Positions 33,291-44,300 of a stretch of DNA of 64,000 nucleotides are shown in pieces. Position numbers and translations under genes: made by a program. The DNA is taken from the NCBI GenBank assembly GCA_048499455.1, contig JASNZV010000016.1:124001-188000 (forward strand), given 5' to 3'. The notes below the pieces were generated by a model. It was not told where the DNA came from, searched no databases, and was given only the letters and a program-made list of their open reading frames with translations. The DNA is from CFX5 sp023384495. GTDB taxonomy: Bacteria; Chloroflexota; Anaerolineae; Caldilineales; Caldilineaceae. Numbering within the stretch: position 1 is the first letter of the stretch; every line of letters starts with the position of its first letter.

Positions 33291-34409
33291 ATGACGATAA
33301 CGCATTTGCGTCAGTTGGGTCGTGTTTTGCTCATCCCCACGTTGGCATTGGTCACGGCGCTGATCATCGGCGGCGTGATCATGCTGATCTTTGGCGACAA
33401 CCCCATCAAGGCATACCAAGGGCTATTTAGCGGCGCATTTGGCGCGGCGCGCGGCTGGGCCACCACCCTCCGCAAGCTGACGCCCCTGGTCTTCACAGGT
33501 TTGTCGGTGACGGTGGGGTTCAAGGCGGGTCTCTTCAACATTGGCGCTTCGGGACAGTTCCTCATGGGTGCGATTGCCGCGGTTGCCGTTGGCATCCACT
33601 TCGAGGGGTTGCCCATGCTGATTCACCTACCGCTTGCCATTGCAGCCGGCGCCCTGGGCGGGATGGTGTGGGGCGCCATCCCCGGCTTGCTCAAGGTCTA
33701 CACCGGCGCGCATGAAGTGATCGTCACCATCATGTTGAATTATGTGGCCGCCTTGTTTGTGGGGTGGACGGTCTACGCCGGAGGGACGCAGGGCCAGACG
33801 CCCGGCCCGCTCTGGGATCCAACCGCCGGCGCCATTTCCGAGACGCCCGATGTGCTGGCCAGCGCCCGCATCCCCTACATAGTCGATGCGCCCTATCGGG
33901 TGCATTGGGGTGTGGTGCTGGCTGTGCTGGTTGCTATCTTCATCTGGTGGCTACTCTACAAGACTGTGATCGGGTTCGAGATCCGAACCGTGGGTCAAAA
34001 CATCAAGGCCGCTCGATACGCCGGTATTCGGGTCAACTGGACGATTGTGTTGACCATGATCATCGCTGGTGGGTTGGCCGGGCTGGCCGGCGCAGTAGAA
34101 ACCCTCGGCGTCAACCATAAATTTGCGCCCGAGTTTACAGGCGGCGTCGGCTTTGACGGCATCACGGTCGCCCTGCTGGGTCAGACACACCCCTTAGGCG
34201 TGATCTTGGCTGCGTTTATGTTTGGCGCGCTCGATGCCGGGGGGGCGCGCATGCAATTCGTTTCAGGCGTCTCAGCGGACATTATTCAGGTGATCCAGGG
34301 GTTGGTGCTGGCCTTTGTGGCGGCCCCCCTGCTGATCCGCACGCTCTTTCGCATACGCCGGTCTCAAGACGCCATGGACGCGGCCCCAAGCGTCAGTTGG
34401 GGGCGGTAA
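33291..34409 (+). CDS. BMP-type ABC transporter permease 1
   Basis: A 372-residue integral membrane protein of the BPD_transp_2 family that forms half of the channel of the nucleoside-type importer. About nine hydrophobic helices are seen. Family marks are TPLVFTGLSVTVGFKAGLFNIGASGQF and GFEIRTVGQNIKAARYAGI, the cytoplasmic loop contacting the ATPase. The ATG at 33291 follows GAGAGGA; the earlier GTG at 33255 adds a non-conserved stretch and is rejected. Its TAA overlaps the ATG of the second permease by one base, so the two are coupled. Confidence 0.88.
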   Translation: MTITHLRQLGRVLLIPTLALVTALIIGGVIMLIFGDNPIKAYQGLFSGAFGAARGWATTLRKLTPLVFTGLSVTVGFKAGLFNIGASGQFLMGAIAAVAVGIHFEGLPMLIHLPLAIAAGALGGMVWGAIPGLLKVYTGAHEVIVTIMLNYVAALFVGWTVYAGGTQGQTPGPLWDPTAGAISETPDVLASARIPYIVDAPYRVHWGVVLAVLVAIFIWWLLYKTVIGFEIRTVGQNIKAARYAGIRVNWTIVLTMIIAGGLAGLAGAVETLGVNHKFAPEFTGGVGFDGITVALLGQTHPLGVILAAFMFGALDAGGARMQFVSGVSADIIQVIQGLVLAFVAAPLLIRTLFRIRRSQDAMDAAPSVSWGR

Positions 34410-35458
34410 TGGGGAATCAACGGTTTTGGCGCACCTCGGCGTTGCTTTCGATCGGCGTCGCGCTGTTTTTGGTGATCATGGCGGTATTGGTCAACACGAC
34501 CGAACTGCGGAACTACACGTGGCTGCGCGTGCTCTTTGGCGTCAGCGCGCTCAACTTTACCCTACGCGCCAGTGTGCCACTGGTGTTGGGGGCGTTGAGC
34601 GGCATCCTGTGCGAGCGGTCGGGCATTATCAACATCGGCATCGAAGGGATGATGCTGGCGGGCGCGTTTGCGGCGTTTGTGGCCAAAGTCGCCACCAATC
34701 ATTGGCCGCTGGCGTCAAGCCTCGTCTTTGGCGTGGCGATTGCCCTGCTCGTGGGCGGCCTGATGGGCCTGCTGCACGCCACCCTTTCGATCCGCTTTCG
34801 CATGGATCAGATCATCTCGGGCACGGTGCTGATCATCCTGGCGACGGGGTTTTCGTCTTATCTCTTTGACCGCAACGCGGTGGCCCAAGGCAAATTTTCC
34901 GCCATCGGCATCCCCCTGTTGATGGACATCCCCGTGGTTGGCCGCATTCTGTTTAACAATCCGCCCATCACCTATCTCATGATCCTGTTGGTGATTGTCG
35001 TGCATGTCGCCCTCTTCTACACCCGGTGGGGGTTGCGCACGCGCGCGGTGGGCGAGCACCCACGCGCCGCCGACACGGTGGGCATCAATGTCAACTGGTA
35101 CCGTTATCTCAACACCATGTTCGGGGGTATGTTGGCCGGCCTGGGCGGCGGCTTCCTCGTGCTGGAGGCGGTGGGCCAGTTTCAAGAGGGGATGACCGCC
35201 GGGCGCGGCTTTATCTCGCTGGCGGCCATGATCTTTGGCAACTGGAATCCCTTTGGGGCCTTGGGCGCGTCGCTTCTCTTTGGCTACACGCAGGCGCTGC
35301 AAAACGAGCTGCTGCTGGCCGGGGTGACAACCGTGCCGCGCCAGTTTATCAGCATGTTGCCCTACATCGTCACCATTGTTGCGGTCTCAGGCTTTGTGGG
35401 CCGCGTTCGCCCACCGGCAGCCGAGGGTCAGGTCTACGAGACCGAGGGGACCAGGTAA
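34409..35458 (+). CDS. BMP-type ABC transporter permease 2
   Basis: A 349-residue membrane protein, the second BPD_transp_2 permease. The family marks are ASVPLVLGALSGILCERSG and NIGIEGMMLAGAFAAF near the N-terminus and GLRTRAVGEHPRAADTVGI as the ATPase-contact loop. The ATG at 34409 overlaps the previous stop (TAATG); a TTG further upstream is not needed. The ATPase gene begins directly after its stop codon, without spacing. Confidence 0.88.
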   Translation: MGNQRFWRTSALLSIGVALFLVIMAVLVNTTELRNYTWLRVLFGVSALNFTLRASVPLVLGALSGILCERSGIINIGIEGMMLAGAFAAFVAKVATNHWPLASSLVFGVAIALLVGGLMGLLHATLSIRFRMDQIISGTVLIILATGFSSYLFDRNAVAQGKFSAIGIPLLMDIPVVGRILFNNPPITYLMILLVIVVHVALFYTRWGLRTRAVGEHPRAADTVGINVNWYRYLNTMFGGMLAGLGGGFLVLEAVGQFQEGMTAGRGFISLAAMIFGNWNPFGALGASLLFGYTQALQNELLLAGVTTVPRQFISMLPYIVTIVAVSGFVGRVRPPAAEGQVYETEGTR

Positions 35459-36973
<1,515 letters not shown>

Positions 36974-37062
36974 TTGACGTTTTTGAATTTTCGATTTACG
37001 ATAAAAGCGCGCAGCAGCAAGGCGGCCCTAGCGCCTCCGATGTGTGGCGGTTCGTATATGCT

Positions 37063-38772
37063 ATGATGCCCAATCTTGATCAACCCCAAACCATCGACAC
37101 CGACGACCTGCACCCGCGGGCCACCTATCGGCTTGCCAATCAAGATCTGATCTTCCATGTCGACGCCGACACCGACCTGGTCGAGCTGGTCTGGCCGTGG
37201 GCTGGCGAAACCTACGCGCGACACATCCGTATGCGGGTGGTGGCCCTGCGCGACGAGCCGATGACGCCGCTGGTCACGCGCTTCTATCCGGGCTACCAGG
37301 AGGTGATCCTGGGCAACGAGGGGATGATCGTCAGCAAACGGCTCTGCGCACTGCTTAACAGCAGCTACGACCGCACCGTGCTCTGGTCGCTCGAATGTCA
37401 GGCTGAAGGCGACCGCCTGCTACGGCTAGAGATTGACATCGAGTGGGACCAGCCGCTGACGCAGCGCATGGTGGATGGCTTGCTCGTGGCGCAGCGTAAC
37501 CCGGGGCCGGCGCGTGGCATCTACGACCAAAGCAATGCCGAAAGCACTTGCGTCTTTGGCAATCCATTTGGGCGCCCAGACCTGGTAGAGATCGATGACC
37601 CGCAGCGCGCGCGCCTGGTCTATCACGTATTGGTCAACGGCGTGGTCGAGGTGCCCCTCCTCTTGACCGTGAGCGATGTGGGCGAACAGATGGCCTGGAA
37701 TGGGTTTCTTTCGCTGCGCGACACCGAACGCTCGTTCGAGCTGAGCAGCCGCGCCTGGGATGAGCTTCTCAAAGCGGGTCGGCTATGGACGCCCGACATC
37801 CACCTCAACCAGGCAATCTACGCCGGCAAGGTGGAAAGCGCGCGCCGTGTCCAGCGCCTGCGCACCGGCTTTGCCCCCAGCGACGGTGATCTGCGTCACC
37901 TGCCCGCGCTTGTCGACAGCCTGGATGTCTTTGACGTGACGCAGAGCCGCAATCTGTTGGCCCATGCCCGCCGCCTGGCCGAACGCACCGCAGGCCGCTT
38001 GCCCCTTTTCTTTCCGCGTCGCCCACAAGAGCAACCCGACGACCCCGGCCCGGCGTTGGTGGCCACCAATGGCGCCTACATCACCGCCTTGTATAGCCAT
38101 CTCAGCCGGCGCTTTGACCCATCTTTGCTCGATGAACATTATGCCGCGGTTCGCGCGTGCGCCGATGCGTTGACGCAACTGTGGGGGCAGCCTACGTTCG
38201 AGCAAGATGGCAATACCCCGGCTGCGGCAGGCGGCGCCCTGCGCCGTGCGCTGGGGATGGCCATGCAGCACCTAGACAGCGTCAACATGGCGCGCTGGGA
38301 AAGCGAAGCGTGCGAAATGGAGCGCCGCGCCGAAGCGCTTGCCGTCCCCGCCCATTCCGAAACCTTTGCCGTGGCCGCGCGGTTGGAGGGCGCCGGGTGG
38401 CGCCAGGGGGCAGACCGCCCCGCGTCATTCGATGAACCGTGGTCCGGCGTACAGCTTGCCGGCCAGGCCGTGTGGCTGGGCTGTGGCATCCGTTGGGCCC
38501 GCGATAGGTTGGTGGTGCAGCCGGCGTGGCCCGCGGAATGGCCCTGGTGGGCGTTGCTCGATCTGCCGACCACGCAGGGCAAGCTCAGCCTGCTGTGGGA
38601 TGGGGAGACGCTGCACAGCACACAGCCAGCCGGCAGCCCGCTACCTGTTCAACTGGTCGACCAGATCAAGCCGCTCAAATCCGACGAACATGAGTTCGAT
38701 CTCCAGTTCGAGTTGACCGACGCCGTGGAAGGCCAGCCCAGGCGCCGCCTGTTCAAACCCACCTTTGCGTGA
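37063..38772 (+). CDS. uncharacterised protein, possibly six-hairpin glycosidase-like
   Basis: I do not recognise this protein with certainty. The N-terminal 220 residues look like a beta-sandwich (many alternating strands, e.g. LIFHVDADTDLVELVWPW), the middle is helical (LVDSLDVFDVTQSRNLLAHARRLAERT, NGAYITALYSHLSRRF) and the C-terminus returns to strands (RLVVQPAWPAEWPWWALLDLP). That order resembles glycosidases with an (alpha/alpha)6 barrel and flanking sandwiches, but I cannot point to catalytic acids. No signal peptide is visible. The start is chosen at ATG 37063 (MMPNLDQPQ); GTG 37042 is possible. It lies behind the BMP transporter genes with a 90-base gap. Confidence 0.45.
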   Translation: MMPNLDQPQTIDTDDLHPRATYRLANQDLIFHVDADTDLVELVWPWAGETYARHIRMRVVALRDEPMTPLVTRFYPGYQEVILGNEGMIVSKRLCALLNSSYDRTVLWSLECQAEGDRLLRLEIDIEWDQPLTQRMVDGLLVAQRNPGPARGIYDQSNAESTCVFGNPFGRPDLVEIDDPQRARLVYHVLVNGVVEVPLLLTVSDVGEQMAWNGFLSLRDTERSFELSSRAWDELLKAGRLWTPDIHLNQAIYAGKVESARRVQRLRTGFAPSDGDLRHLPALVDSLDVFDVTQSRNLLAHARRLAERTAGRLPLFFPRRPQEQPDDPGPALVATNGAYITALYSHLSRRFDPSLLDEHYAAVRACADALTQLWGQPTFEQDGNTPAAAGGALRRALGMAMQHLDSVNMARWESEACEMERRAEALAVPAHSETFAVAARLEGAGWRQGADRPASFDEPWSGVQLAGQAVWLGCGIRWARDRLVVQPAWPAEWPWWALLDLPTTQGKLSLLWDGETLHSTQPAGSPLPVQLVDQIKPLKSDEHEFDLQFELTDAVEGQPRRRLFKPTFA

Positions 38773-38854
38773 TGCTCCCCCGGTCTCAGAATGCACACCA
38801 TCGGCAACCGAACAAGAAAAACGAACCTTAAGCTTATGATGGACAACTGACCTT

Positions 38855-39916
38855 ATGCGCAATACTGCGTACGTGTATGATCCGTTTAATTTGCGGCACA
38901 CGTTGGAAGGACACCCTGAAAACTACCGGCGGCTAGAACAGACGTGGGCGCTGTTGCAGCGCGACGGCATTCTTGATCGGTTGATGCAGATCCCCAGCAG
39001 CCCCGCCCCGCTAGACGCCGTGCTGCGCGTCCACACGCCACGCTACATCGAAGCCCTCCAGCAGATTGCCGATGGCGGCGGCGGCCAGATCGATGGCGAC
39101 ACCTATGTCAACCCCGACAGCTATCATGCGGCGCTGTTGGCCGCCGGCGGGCTGCTCAACTTGACCGACGCCGTTCTTTATGGGCAGGCCGATAACGGGT
39201 TCGCCCTGATCCGCCCGCCGGGCCACCATGCGCTGGTGCATCGCGGCATGGGCTTCTGCCTGCTCAACAACGTTGCCATTGCGGCGCGCTGGGCGCAGGA
39301 TCGCCATGGCGTGGGTCGCGTGCTCGTTGTCGACTTCGATGTCCATCATGGCAACGGCACGCAGGATATATTCTACGAAGACCCCACGGTCATGTTCTTT
39401 AGCACGCACCAGTTTCCCTATTACCCGGGCACCGGCGCCGCCGACGAGCTGGGGGTGGAACTGGGACACGGCGTCAATGTGAACGTGCCCTTCCCAGCCT
39501 ATGTGGGGGACCAAGGATATCTGCGCGCCTTTCGTCGCTTGTTAGCCCCGGCCGTGCGCGACTTTCGCCCCGATGTGATCTTTCTTTCCGCCGGCTTTGA
39601 CGCCCACTGGATGGACCCGCTGGCCGGGATGCAACTGAGCATCACCGGTTACGCAGCCCTGGTGGAAGAGTTGCTCGGGCTGGCCGACGACCTCTGTCAT
39701 GGCAAGCTCATCTGCGTGCTAGAAGGTGGGTATCATCTGGACGTGCTCGCCCACAGCGTCCTCACCACTTTCCGGGTGCTGAGCGGCAGCCCGCAGGGGA
39801 TCAGTGACCCATTTGGCCAACCGCCCGAAGGCGAACGCAATGTGACCCAGCTGATCGACCGGCTCGCCAATCTCCATGGGTTCAAGGCGCCTCCATTCTA
39901 TTCGCTGCGCGCCTGA
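38855..39916 (+). CDS. histone deacetylase-like amidohydrolase
   Basis: A 353-residue zinc deacetylase of the arginase/deacetylase fold (AcuC, HDAH and acetylpolyamine amidohydrolase relatives). The catalytic set is complete: RPPGHHA (His-His pair), LVVDFDVHHGNGTQ (zinc Asp and His), GFDAHWMDPLAG (second zinc Asp), and LEGGYHLDVLA (transition-state Tyr). Bacterial members act on acetylated lysine in metabolic enzymes or on acetylpolyamines; the substrate here cannot be told. A phosphatase gene follows 48 bases on. It is an attractive partner in reversing acetylation by the many GNATs, but that is speculation. Confidence 0.9.
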   Translation: MRNTAYVYDPFNLRHTLEGHPENYRRLEQTWALLQRDGILDRLMQIPSSPAPLDAVLRVHTPRYIEALQQIADGGGGQIDGDTYVNPDSYHAALLAAGGLLNLTDAVLYGQADNGFALIRPPGHHALVHRGMGFCLLNNVAIAARWAQDRHGVGRVLVVDFDVHHGNGTQDIFYEDPTVMFFSTHQFPYYPGTGAADELGVELGHGVNVNVPFPAYVGDQGYLRAFRRLLAPAVRDFRPDVIFLSAGFDAHWMDPLAGMQLSITGYAALVEELLGLADDLCHGKLICVLEGGYHLDVLAHSVLTTFRVLSGSPQGISDPFGQPPEGERNVTQLIDRLANLHGFKAPPFYSLRA

Positions 39917-39963
39917 CAAGCCGCCCAACAAGCCAAGGACAAGCCAAGGATGCGGAGAGCGTT

Positions 39964-40746
39964 ATGACCAGGGTCTTTATCATGGGCGATCTGCATGGCC
40001 AGCTCGACAAAGTCATTGCCAACCTGCGCCACGCCGAGTTGCTCGACCCTTCACTCGCATGGAGCGGCCACGATGCGACGCTCTGCTTCATGGGTGACTA
40101 TTTTGACCGCGGACCCGATGGCATCGGGTGCGTCAATCTGGTCATGCGACTACAGCGCGAGGCGGCAGCCGCCGGCGGGCAGGTGATCGCGCTGATGGGG
40201 AACCATGAGCCACTGCTGCTCGCCGCACGCCTCTTTGGCGATGAACCCCTGTCTGCAAGTGTGGGGACGTTTCGACGCAACTGGGAGCGCAACGGGGGAC
40301 GCGAGTCGGACCTTGTTGGGTTGACGAGCGCCCATGTCGCGTGGATCAGCGCTCTGCCGGCGGTAGCCACCTTGCGGCGTCGCTTGCTGATTCACGCCGA
40401 TGCGCTCTTCTATTCCGAGCTGGGAGATTCCGTGCAGACCATCAACCAGACCATGGCCTCCATGCTGACCAGCGATGAGCCGTGGGTCTGGGAGGAGTTA
40501 TTTTACGTCTTTAGCGACCGCTTGGCCTTTTTCAGCGATCCACAAATCGGTCGGGCCTTTGCCCTTGAGCTGTTGGCGCGCTTTGACTGCGACCAGATCA
40601 TCCACGGCCATACGCCCATCCCCTATATGAGTGGGCGTGCGCCGACAGAAGTTACCGGCGCCTTTGTCTACGCCGGCGGCCTCTGCGTCAATGTTGATGG
40701 CGGTATGTACATGGGTGGGCCGGGTTTCGTCTATGAGCTGCCATGA
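39964..40746 (+). CDS. PPP-type metallophosphatase
   Basis: A 260-residue calcineurin-like phosphoesterase resembling serine/threonine protein phosphatases or ApaH-like hydrolases. The metal motifs are MGDLHGQLD (GDxHG), MGDYFDRGPDG (GDxxDRG) and ALMGNHEPLLL (GNHE), with a C-terminal IIHGHTPI. Substrate may be phosphoprotein or a dinucleotide. Starts at an ATG 48 bases after the deacetylase gene and is likely co-transcribed; its 3' end overlaps the convergent membrane-protein gene by 16 bases. Confidence 0.88.
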   Translation: MTRVFIMGDLHGQLDKVIANLRHAELLDPSLAWSGHDATLCFMGDYFDRGPDGIGCVNLVMRLQREAAAAGGQVIALMGNHEPLLLAARLFGDEPLSASVGTFRRNWERNGGRESDLVGLTSAHVAWISALPAVATLRRRLLIHADALFYSELGDSVQTINQTMASMLTSDEPWVWEELFYVFSDRLAFFSDPQIGRAFALELLARFDCDQIIHGHTPIPYMSGRAPTEVTGAFVYAGGLCVNVDGGMYMGGPGFVYELP

Positions 40747-41087
40747 GTTGGCCCCTCAGGCATTGATGGGGGCGGCGCAGTTTGCCTGGCGGGTGCGCGA
40801 CGCGGAAACAGTTCACCCGTGAGTGACTGAAAGGTGCGACGATAGCGCACCAACGCGCTGCCGGTCTTGACAACCGGGTCAACGACGTTGTTGGAAACAA
40901 AGGTCGCGGTTCCCCGCACAGTGCTCAGCGTCTCTTGGGTATCACTGATGATTGGCTTGATCTCCGTCTGCAACATCTTGACCAGCCGCCAAATCTGCCA
41001 GATCAAGACGCCGAGCAAAACGCCAATGACAATCGTCTGAACGGCAATGATGATGATGGCAATATCCCGAATCGTCGCACTGATCAT
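40731..41087 (-). CDS. small single-pass membrane protein
   Basis: A 118-residue protein with one N-terminal membrane helix (IAIIIIAVQTIVIGVLLGVLIWQIW runs over residues 9-33), a polar helical region like that of DUF948/YtxH-type proteins (MLQTEIKPIISDTQETLSTVRGT), and a Pro-rich tail. Function unknown. Its tail overlaps the phosphatase gene by 16 bases; upstream, mnmA runs on the same strand with a 75-base gap between mnmA's stop and this start. Confidence 0.65.
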   Translation of the reverse strand: MISATIRDIAIIIIAVQTIVIGVLLGVLIWQIWRLVKMLQTEIKPIISDTQETLSTVRGTATFVSNNVVDPVVKTGSALVRYRRTFQSLTGELFPRRAPARQTAPPPSMPEGPTHGSS

Positions 41088-41162
41088 GGGTGCGTCCTCT
41101 CTGCTGAGCCTCGTTTACATTCCTCATCTGCGCGCAAGCAAACCGCAGCCGCGCGCCGGCGC

Positions 41163-42260
41163 CTATGCGATGATCCCGCCACCTAGGCAACGTTCACTTT
41201 GATAAAAGACGGCCCCTTGACCCGGCGTGATATCGCGCAGCGGTTCGGCGAAGCGCGCCACCACATGGCCATTGGGCTGTGGATGCAGGGTGCAAGGGAC
41301 GGCCTGCGCCTTGTAGCGAATCTTGCACTCGACCGCAACACCATCAGCGGGGGGTTGGTCGGCGACCCAGTTCACCTCGGCGGCAACCAGATGGTCGCGG
41401 CCCAGTTCATCCGCCGCGCCCACCACCAATCGGTTGTTGGCATGGTCGAGAGCCAATACAAAGAGCGGCTCAGACGCCCCGCTAATGCCCAACCCCTTGC
41501 GTTGCCCAATCGTATAGTTGGGCAGCCCCTGATGTTGCCCCAGGATTTGCCCACGACGATCCACAATGGGGCCGGGGTTCATTGCGCTTGCCGCCCAGTC
41601 GCGCAAGAAGCGCCGGTGATCGTCATCCGCCACGAAACAGAGGTCCATCGAATCATGCTTGCTGGCTACGGGCAACCCTCGCGCCGAGGCCATGCGTCGC
41701 ACTTCGGCTTTGGGGTAATCGCCAATCGGGAAGAGCAAGTCGCGCAGCTCAGACTGGCCCAGCACGCTCAGCACGTAGCTCTGGTCTTTGCGCTCATCCA
41801 CCCCTTTGAGCAGAAACACCTCGCCATCTGGCCCGTAGCGGAGGCGCGCATAGTGGCCGGTGGCCAGATAATCGGCGCCCAATTTGCGCGCATAGTTGAG
41901 CAGATAGTCAAATCGGATATGCCGGTTGCAGGCCAGACAGGGGTTGGGGGTGACGCCGGCGCGGTGGCCATCGATAAAATAGTCGACCACTTTTTCTTTG
42001 AACGGCTGTTCCACATTGATCAAATAAAAGGGCATGCCCAGTTCATCGGCCACGCGGCGGGCATCGTTGACGCTCTCCAGGCTGCAACATTTGTTGGTGG
42101 ACGCCTCCCCCGCGCCGACTTCGGCCCACAGCCGCATCATGATGCCCACGCAGCGATAGCCGCGCTCCACCAGCAGGGCGGCGGCAACCGAGCTATCGAC
42201 GCCGCCGCTCATGGCTACAGCGACGGTCAATTCCTGGGGGGATCGCTCTTCCTTACGCAT
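41163..42260 (-). CDS. mnmA: tRNA-specific 2-thiouridylase MnmA
   Basis: A 365-residue enzyme that makes 2-thiouridine at tRNA position 34 (Lys, Glu, Gln), using ATP and sulfur from a relay. The PP-loop is AMSGGVDSSVAAALL at about residues 16-30; the catalytic Cys region is TPNPCLACNRHIRFD and the second active Cys is in MDLCFVADDDHRRFL. GHYARLRYG and the C-terminal beta domain with GQGAVFY are also typical. Length is normal. ATG 42260 fits the family start (MSGG at residue 17). No thiolation partner is adjacent. Confidence 0.95.
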   Translation of the reverse strand: MRKEERSPQELTVAVAMSGGVDSSVAAALLVERGYRCVGIMMRLWAEVGAGEASTNKCCSLESVNDARRVADELGMPFYLINVEQPFKEKVVDYFIDGHRAGVTPNPCLACNRHIRFDYLLNYARKLGADYLATGHYARLRYGPDGEVFLLKGVDERKDQSYVLSVLGQSELRDLLFPIGDYPKAEVRRMASARGLPVASKHDSMDLCFVADDDHRRFLRDWAASAMNPGPIVDRRGQILGQHQGLPNYTIGQRKGLGISGASEPLFVLALDHANNRLVVGAADELGRDHLVAAEVNWVADQPPADGVAVECKIRYKAQAVPCTLHPQPNGHVVARFAEPLRDITPGQGAVFYQSERCLGGGIIA

Positions 42261-42332
42261 CTCTTGTCAAACTCTCTAGTATTGCATTCCTGGCTTCAGA
42301 GCGCTGCCTGCGGAGCGCCGTAGCGACATACC

Positions 42333-42344
42333 ACTAGCGCTAGT
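42333..42344. promoter_or_regulatory. 12-bp perfect palindrome upstream of mnmA
   Basis: ACTAGCGCTAGT, with a minus-strand TATACT partly overlapping it, 73 bases before the mnmA start. It could be an operator over the promoter. The rest of the 42261-42565 gap holds a plus-strand TATAAT at 42480 without a good -35, possibly the promoter of the cyclase gene. Confidence 0.35.
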
Positions 42345-42565
42345 ATATCATAGGTTGGCGCACAGAGCGATGCACCGGACTCCAATATAGCCAACATGCG
42401 GCTTTGTCACACATATTGATCCGTTCTGGACCTTTATTCCAAACCAAAATGAAAAAGCACCGGTTTGTTCAAGATATAGTATAATCAAAAAACGTACCTT
42501 ACATATCGCATGACAGTTTATACGCTCAATGGCTGAATCGAATTCTTGTTTTCTATGCTCGCCCG

Positions 42566-43690
42566 ATGACAGATGGTCCACAGATCTCACATTCGCAGCC
42601 GGTCAAAATCCTAATTGTTGATGATGAGCCAGGGACATTGCAGCTCTTGCGCATGGTCTTGCAGTCTGAAGGCCATACGGTCTATGAAGCGCGCGACGGC
42701 GCGAGCGCAATTGCCGAGCATAGCCGCTTGCGCCCCGACCTGGTGCTTCTGGACGTCATGTTGCCCCACGTGGACGGCCTGGAAGCCTTGCAGGCGATTC
42801 GCGCCGAAGACTCGATTGTGGGCATCATCATGTTTAGCGCCCTTTCGTCAGAGCAACTGGCCGTGCGCGCAATGCTGAGCGGGGCCGATGATTATCTGAG
42901 CAAGCCGCTGTCGCTCAAGTCGCTGCGCATTCATATTCGCCAGGTATTGGAACGTGTGCAGCTTCGGCGGCTCAATTTGGTGTTGCAACAGCAATTAGTG
43001 GCTGCCAATGAAAAATTGCGTCACTATATGGCCGCCCCCCTGGTCGAGACATTGTTGGCAAGCCCTTCCCCGCCCAGCCTGGGGGGGAAGCGCCAGCTTG
43101 TGACCATTCTCTTTCTGGACTTTTGCGACTTTACTGCTGTCGCCAACAAATATGCCCCCGACGATGTTGTTTCCAGTCTCAATGAATACTTCTCGTTTCT
43201 CACGACCTCAATCCTGGAGCACGGCGGATACCTGGACAAAATCATGGGTGATGGGTTTATGGCGCTGTTCAACGTGCCGGTGTTCCAACCTGAACATGCC
43301 ATGCAGGCGGTGCGCAGCGCAATTGAGATGCGTCAGCGTGTGCGCAACTGGAATTGCCACCAAAACGGGCAGACGCCGCTCATGAACATTCGCGTCGGCA
43401 TCCATACAGGCGACGCCGTGGTCGGCAACATCGGGACGTCCAACCTGATGAATTTCACGGCCATCGGCCGTGAGGTGAACCTGGCAAAACGGCTTGAAGA
43501 GGATGCCCAACCTGGTCAGATTCTGCTTACCACCCATACCCGCGATCTGCTCGATCTGGAGCAGATCGCGCTTACAACAGACAAGCTCGTAAGCCTTGGC
43601 CTACGCAAATTGCGGGGGTTCATCGAGCCGGTTGAGGTCTTTCAAATCCTGGATGAACCGACGTCAACGTCGTCGGGGAGTGGTCACTGA
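42566..43690 (+). CDS. response regulator fused to class III adenylate/guanylate cyclase
   Basis: A 374-residue two-domain protein. Residues 12-130 are a receiver (IVDDEPG, LVLLDVMLPHVDG with phospho-Asp, ADDYLSKPLS with Lys). A short helical linker leads to a class III cyclase catalytic domain (about 175-365): TILFLDFCDFTAV carries the first metal Asp, DKIMGDGFMALF the adenine-selecting Lys and second metal Asp, and FTAIGREVNLAKRLEED the Asn and Arg of the transition state. The Lys/Thr pair favours cAMP as product, though not proven. A phosphorelay would thus control cyclic nucleotide synthesis. No cognate kinase is adjacent. Confidence 0.88.
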   Translation: MTDGPQISHSQPVKILIVDDEPGTLQLLRMVLQSEGHTVYEARDGASAIAEHSRLRPDLVLLDVMLPHVDGLEALQAIRAEDSIVGIIMFSALSSEQLAVRAMLSGADDYLSKPLSLKSLRIHIRQVLERVQLRRLNLVLQQQLVAANEKLRHYMAAPLVETLLASPSPPSLGGKRQLVTILFLDFCDFTAVANKYAPDDVVSSLNEYFSFLTTSILEHGGYLDKIMGDGFMALFNVPVFQPEHAMQAVRSAIEMRQRVRNWNCHQNGQTPLMNIRVGIHTGDAVVGNIGTSNLMNFTAIGREVNLAKRLEEDAQPGQILLTTHTRDLLDLEQIALTTDKLVSLGLRKLRGFIEPVEVFQILDEPTSTSSGSGH

Positions 43691-43805
43691 AACCATTTTG
43701 GAACCATGGTAAACTTGGACGCATTGCGTCCTTTGACAAAGTCGGACGACAAATTTACGGCGTTCCGTGTTGTTGTTGCAGTACACATGCTGAAGGAAAA
43801 GCACC

Positions 43806-44300
43806 ATGAAACGTCTTTGGTTTTGGACGATACCCGCTGTCGTGTTGCTCAGCCTGGCGCTGATGCAGCCCCTGGCGGCGCAGCAGGCAAACATGCCCCG
43901 CCCGGTGACCGCCGATGAGGTCAACGAGGTGGCGCGGCAGATCTGGTGCCCGCTCTGTTCGGGCGTACGGCTCGACTCCTGCGAGTTGAAGGCGTGTGAA
44001 CAAATGCGCCAGGAGATTGCGATCAAACTGGAGGCTGGCGAAGACGCCGAGGCGATCAAAGCCTATTTTCTGGAACAGTATGGCCCCCAAACTTTGGGCG
44101 AGCCCCCACGCGAGGGGTTCAACTGGCTGGCCTGGATCTTGCCCGTGGTTGCCGTGGCCGGGGGAGCAATCTTTTTGGCCGTCCGCGGACGTTCTCTCTT
44201 TGTTGGAGCGACGCAAACGACCGCTGCGTCGCCCCCTCAAGCGGCGGACGATGATCCACTTGCGCATAAGCTGGACGAGGAGTTGAAACGCTATGGTTGA
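43806..44300 (+). CDS. ccmH: cytochrome c maturation protein CcmH
   Basis: A 164-residue secreted/membrane-anchored CcmH/CycL/NrfF protein that reduces apocytochrome c heme-binding cysteines. It has an N-terminal signal (LWFWTIPAVVLLSLALMQPLAA), the redox motif WCPLCSG, a helical bundle (QMRQEIAIKLEAGEDAEAIK) with YGPQTLGEPP, and a C-terminal membrane helix (LAWILPVVAVAGGAIFLAV). Unusually, two more Cys follow the CxxC (LDSCELKACEQM). Its 3' end overlaps the thioredoxin-like gene by 8 bases, so translation is coupled. It opens the ccm cluster. Confidence 0.88.
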   Translation: MKRLWFWTIPAVVLLSLALMQPLAAQQANMPRPVTADEVNEVARQIWCPLCSGVRLDSCELKACEQMRQEIAIKLEAGEDAEAIKAYFLEQYGPQTLGEPPREGFNWLAWILPVVAVAGGAIFLAVRGRSLFVGATQTTAASPPQAADDDPLAHKLDEELKRYG

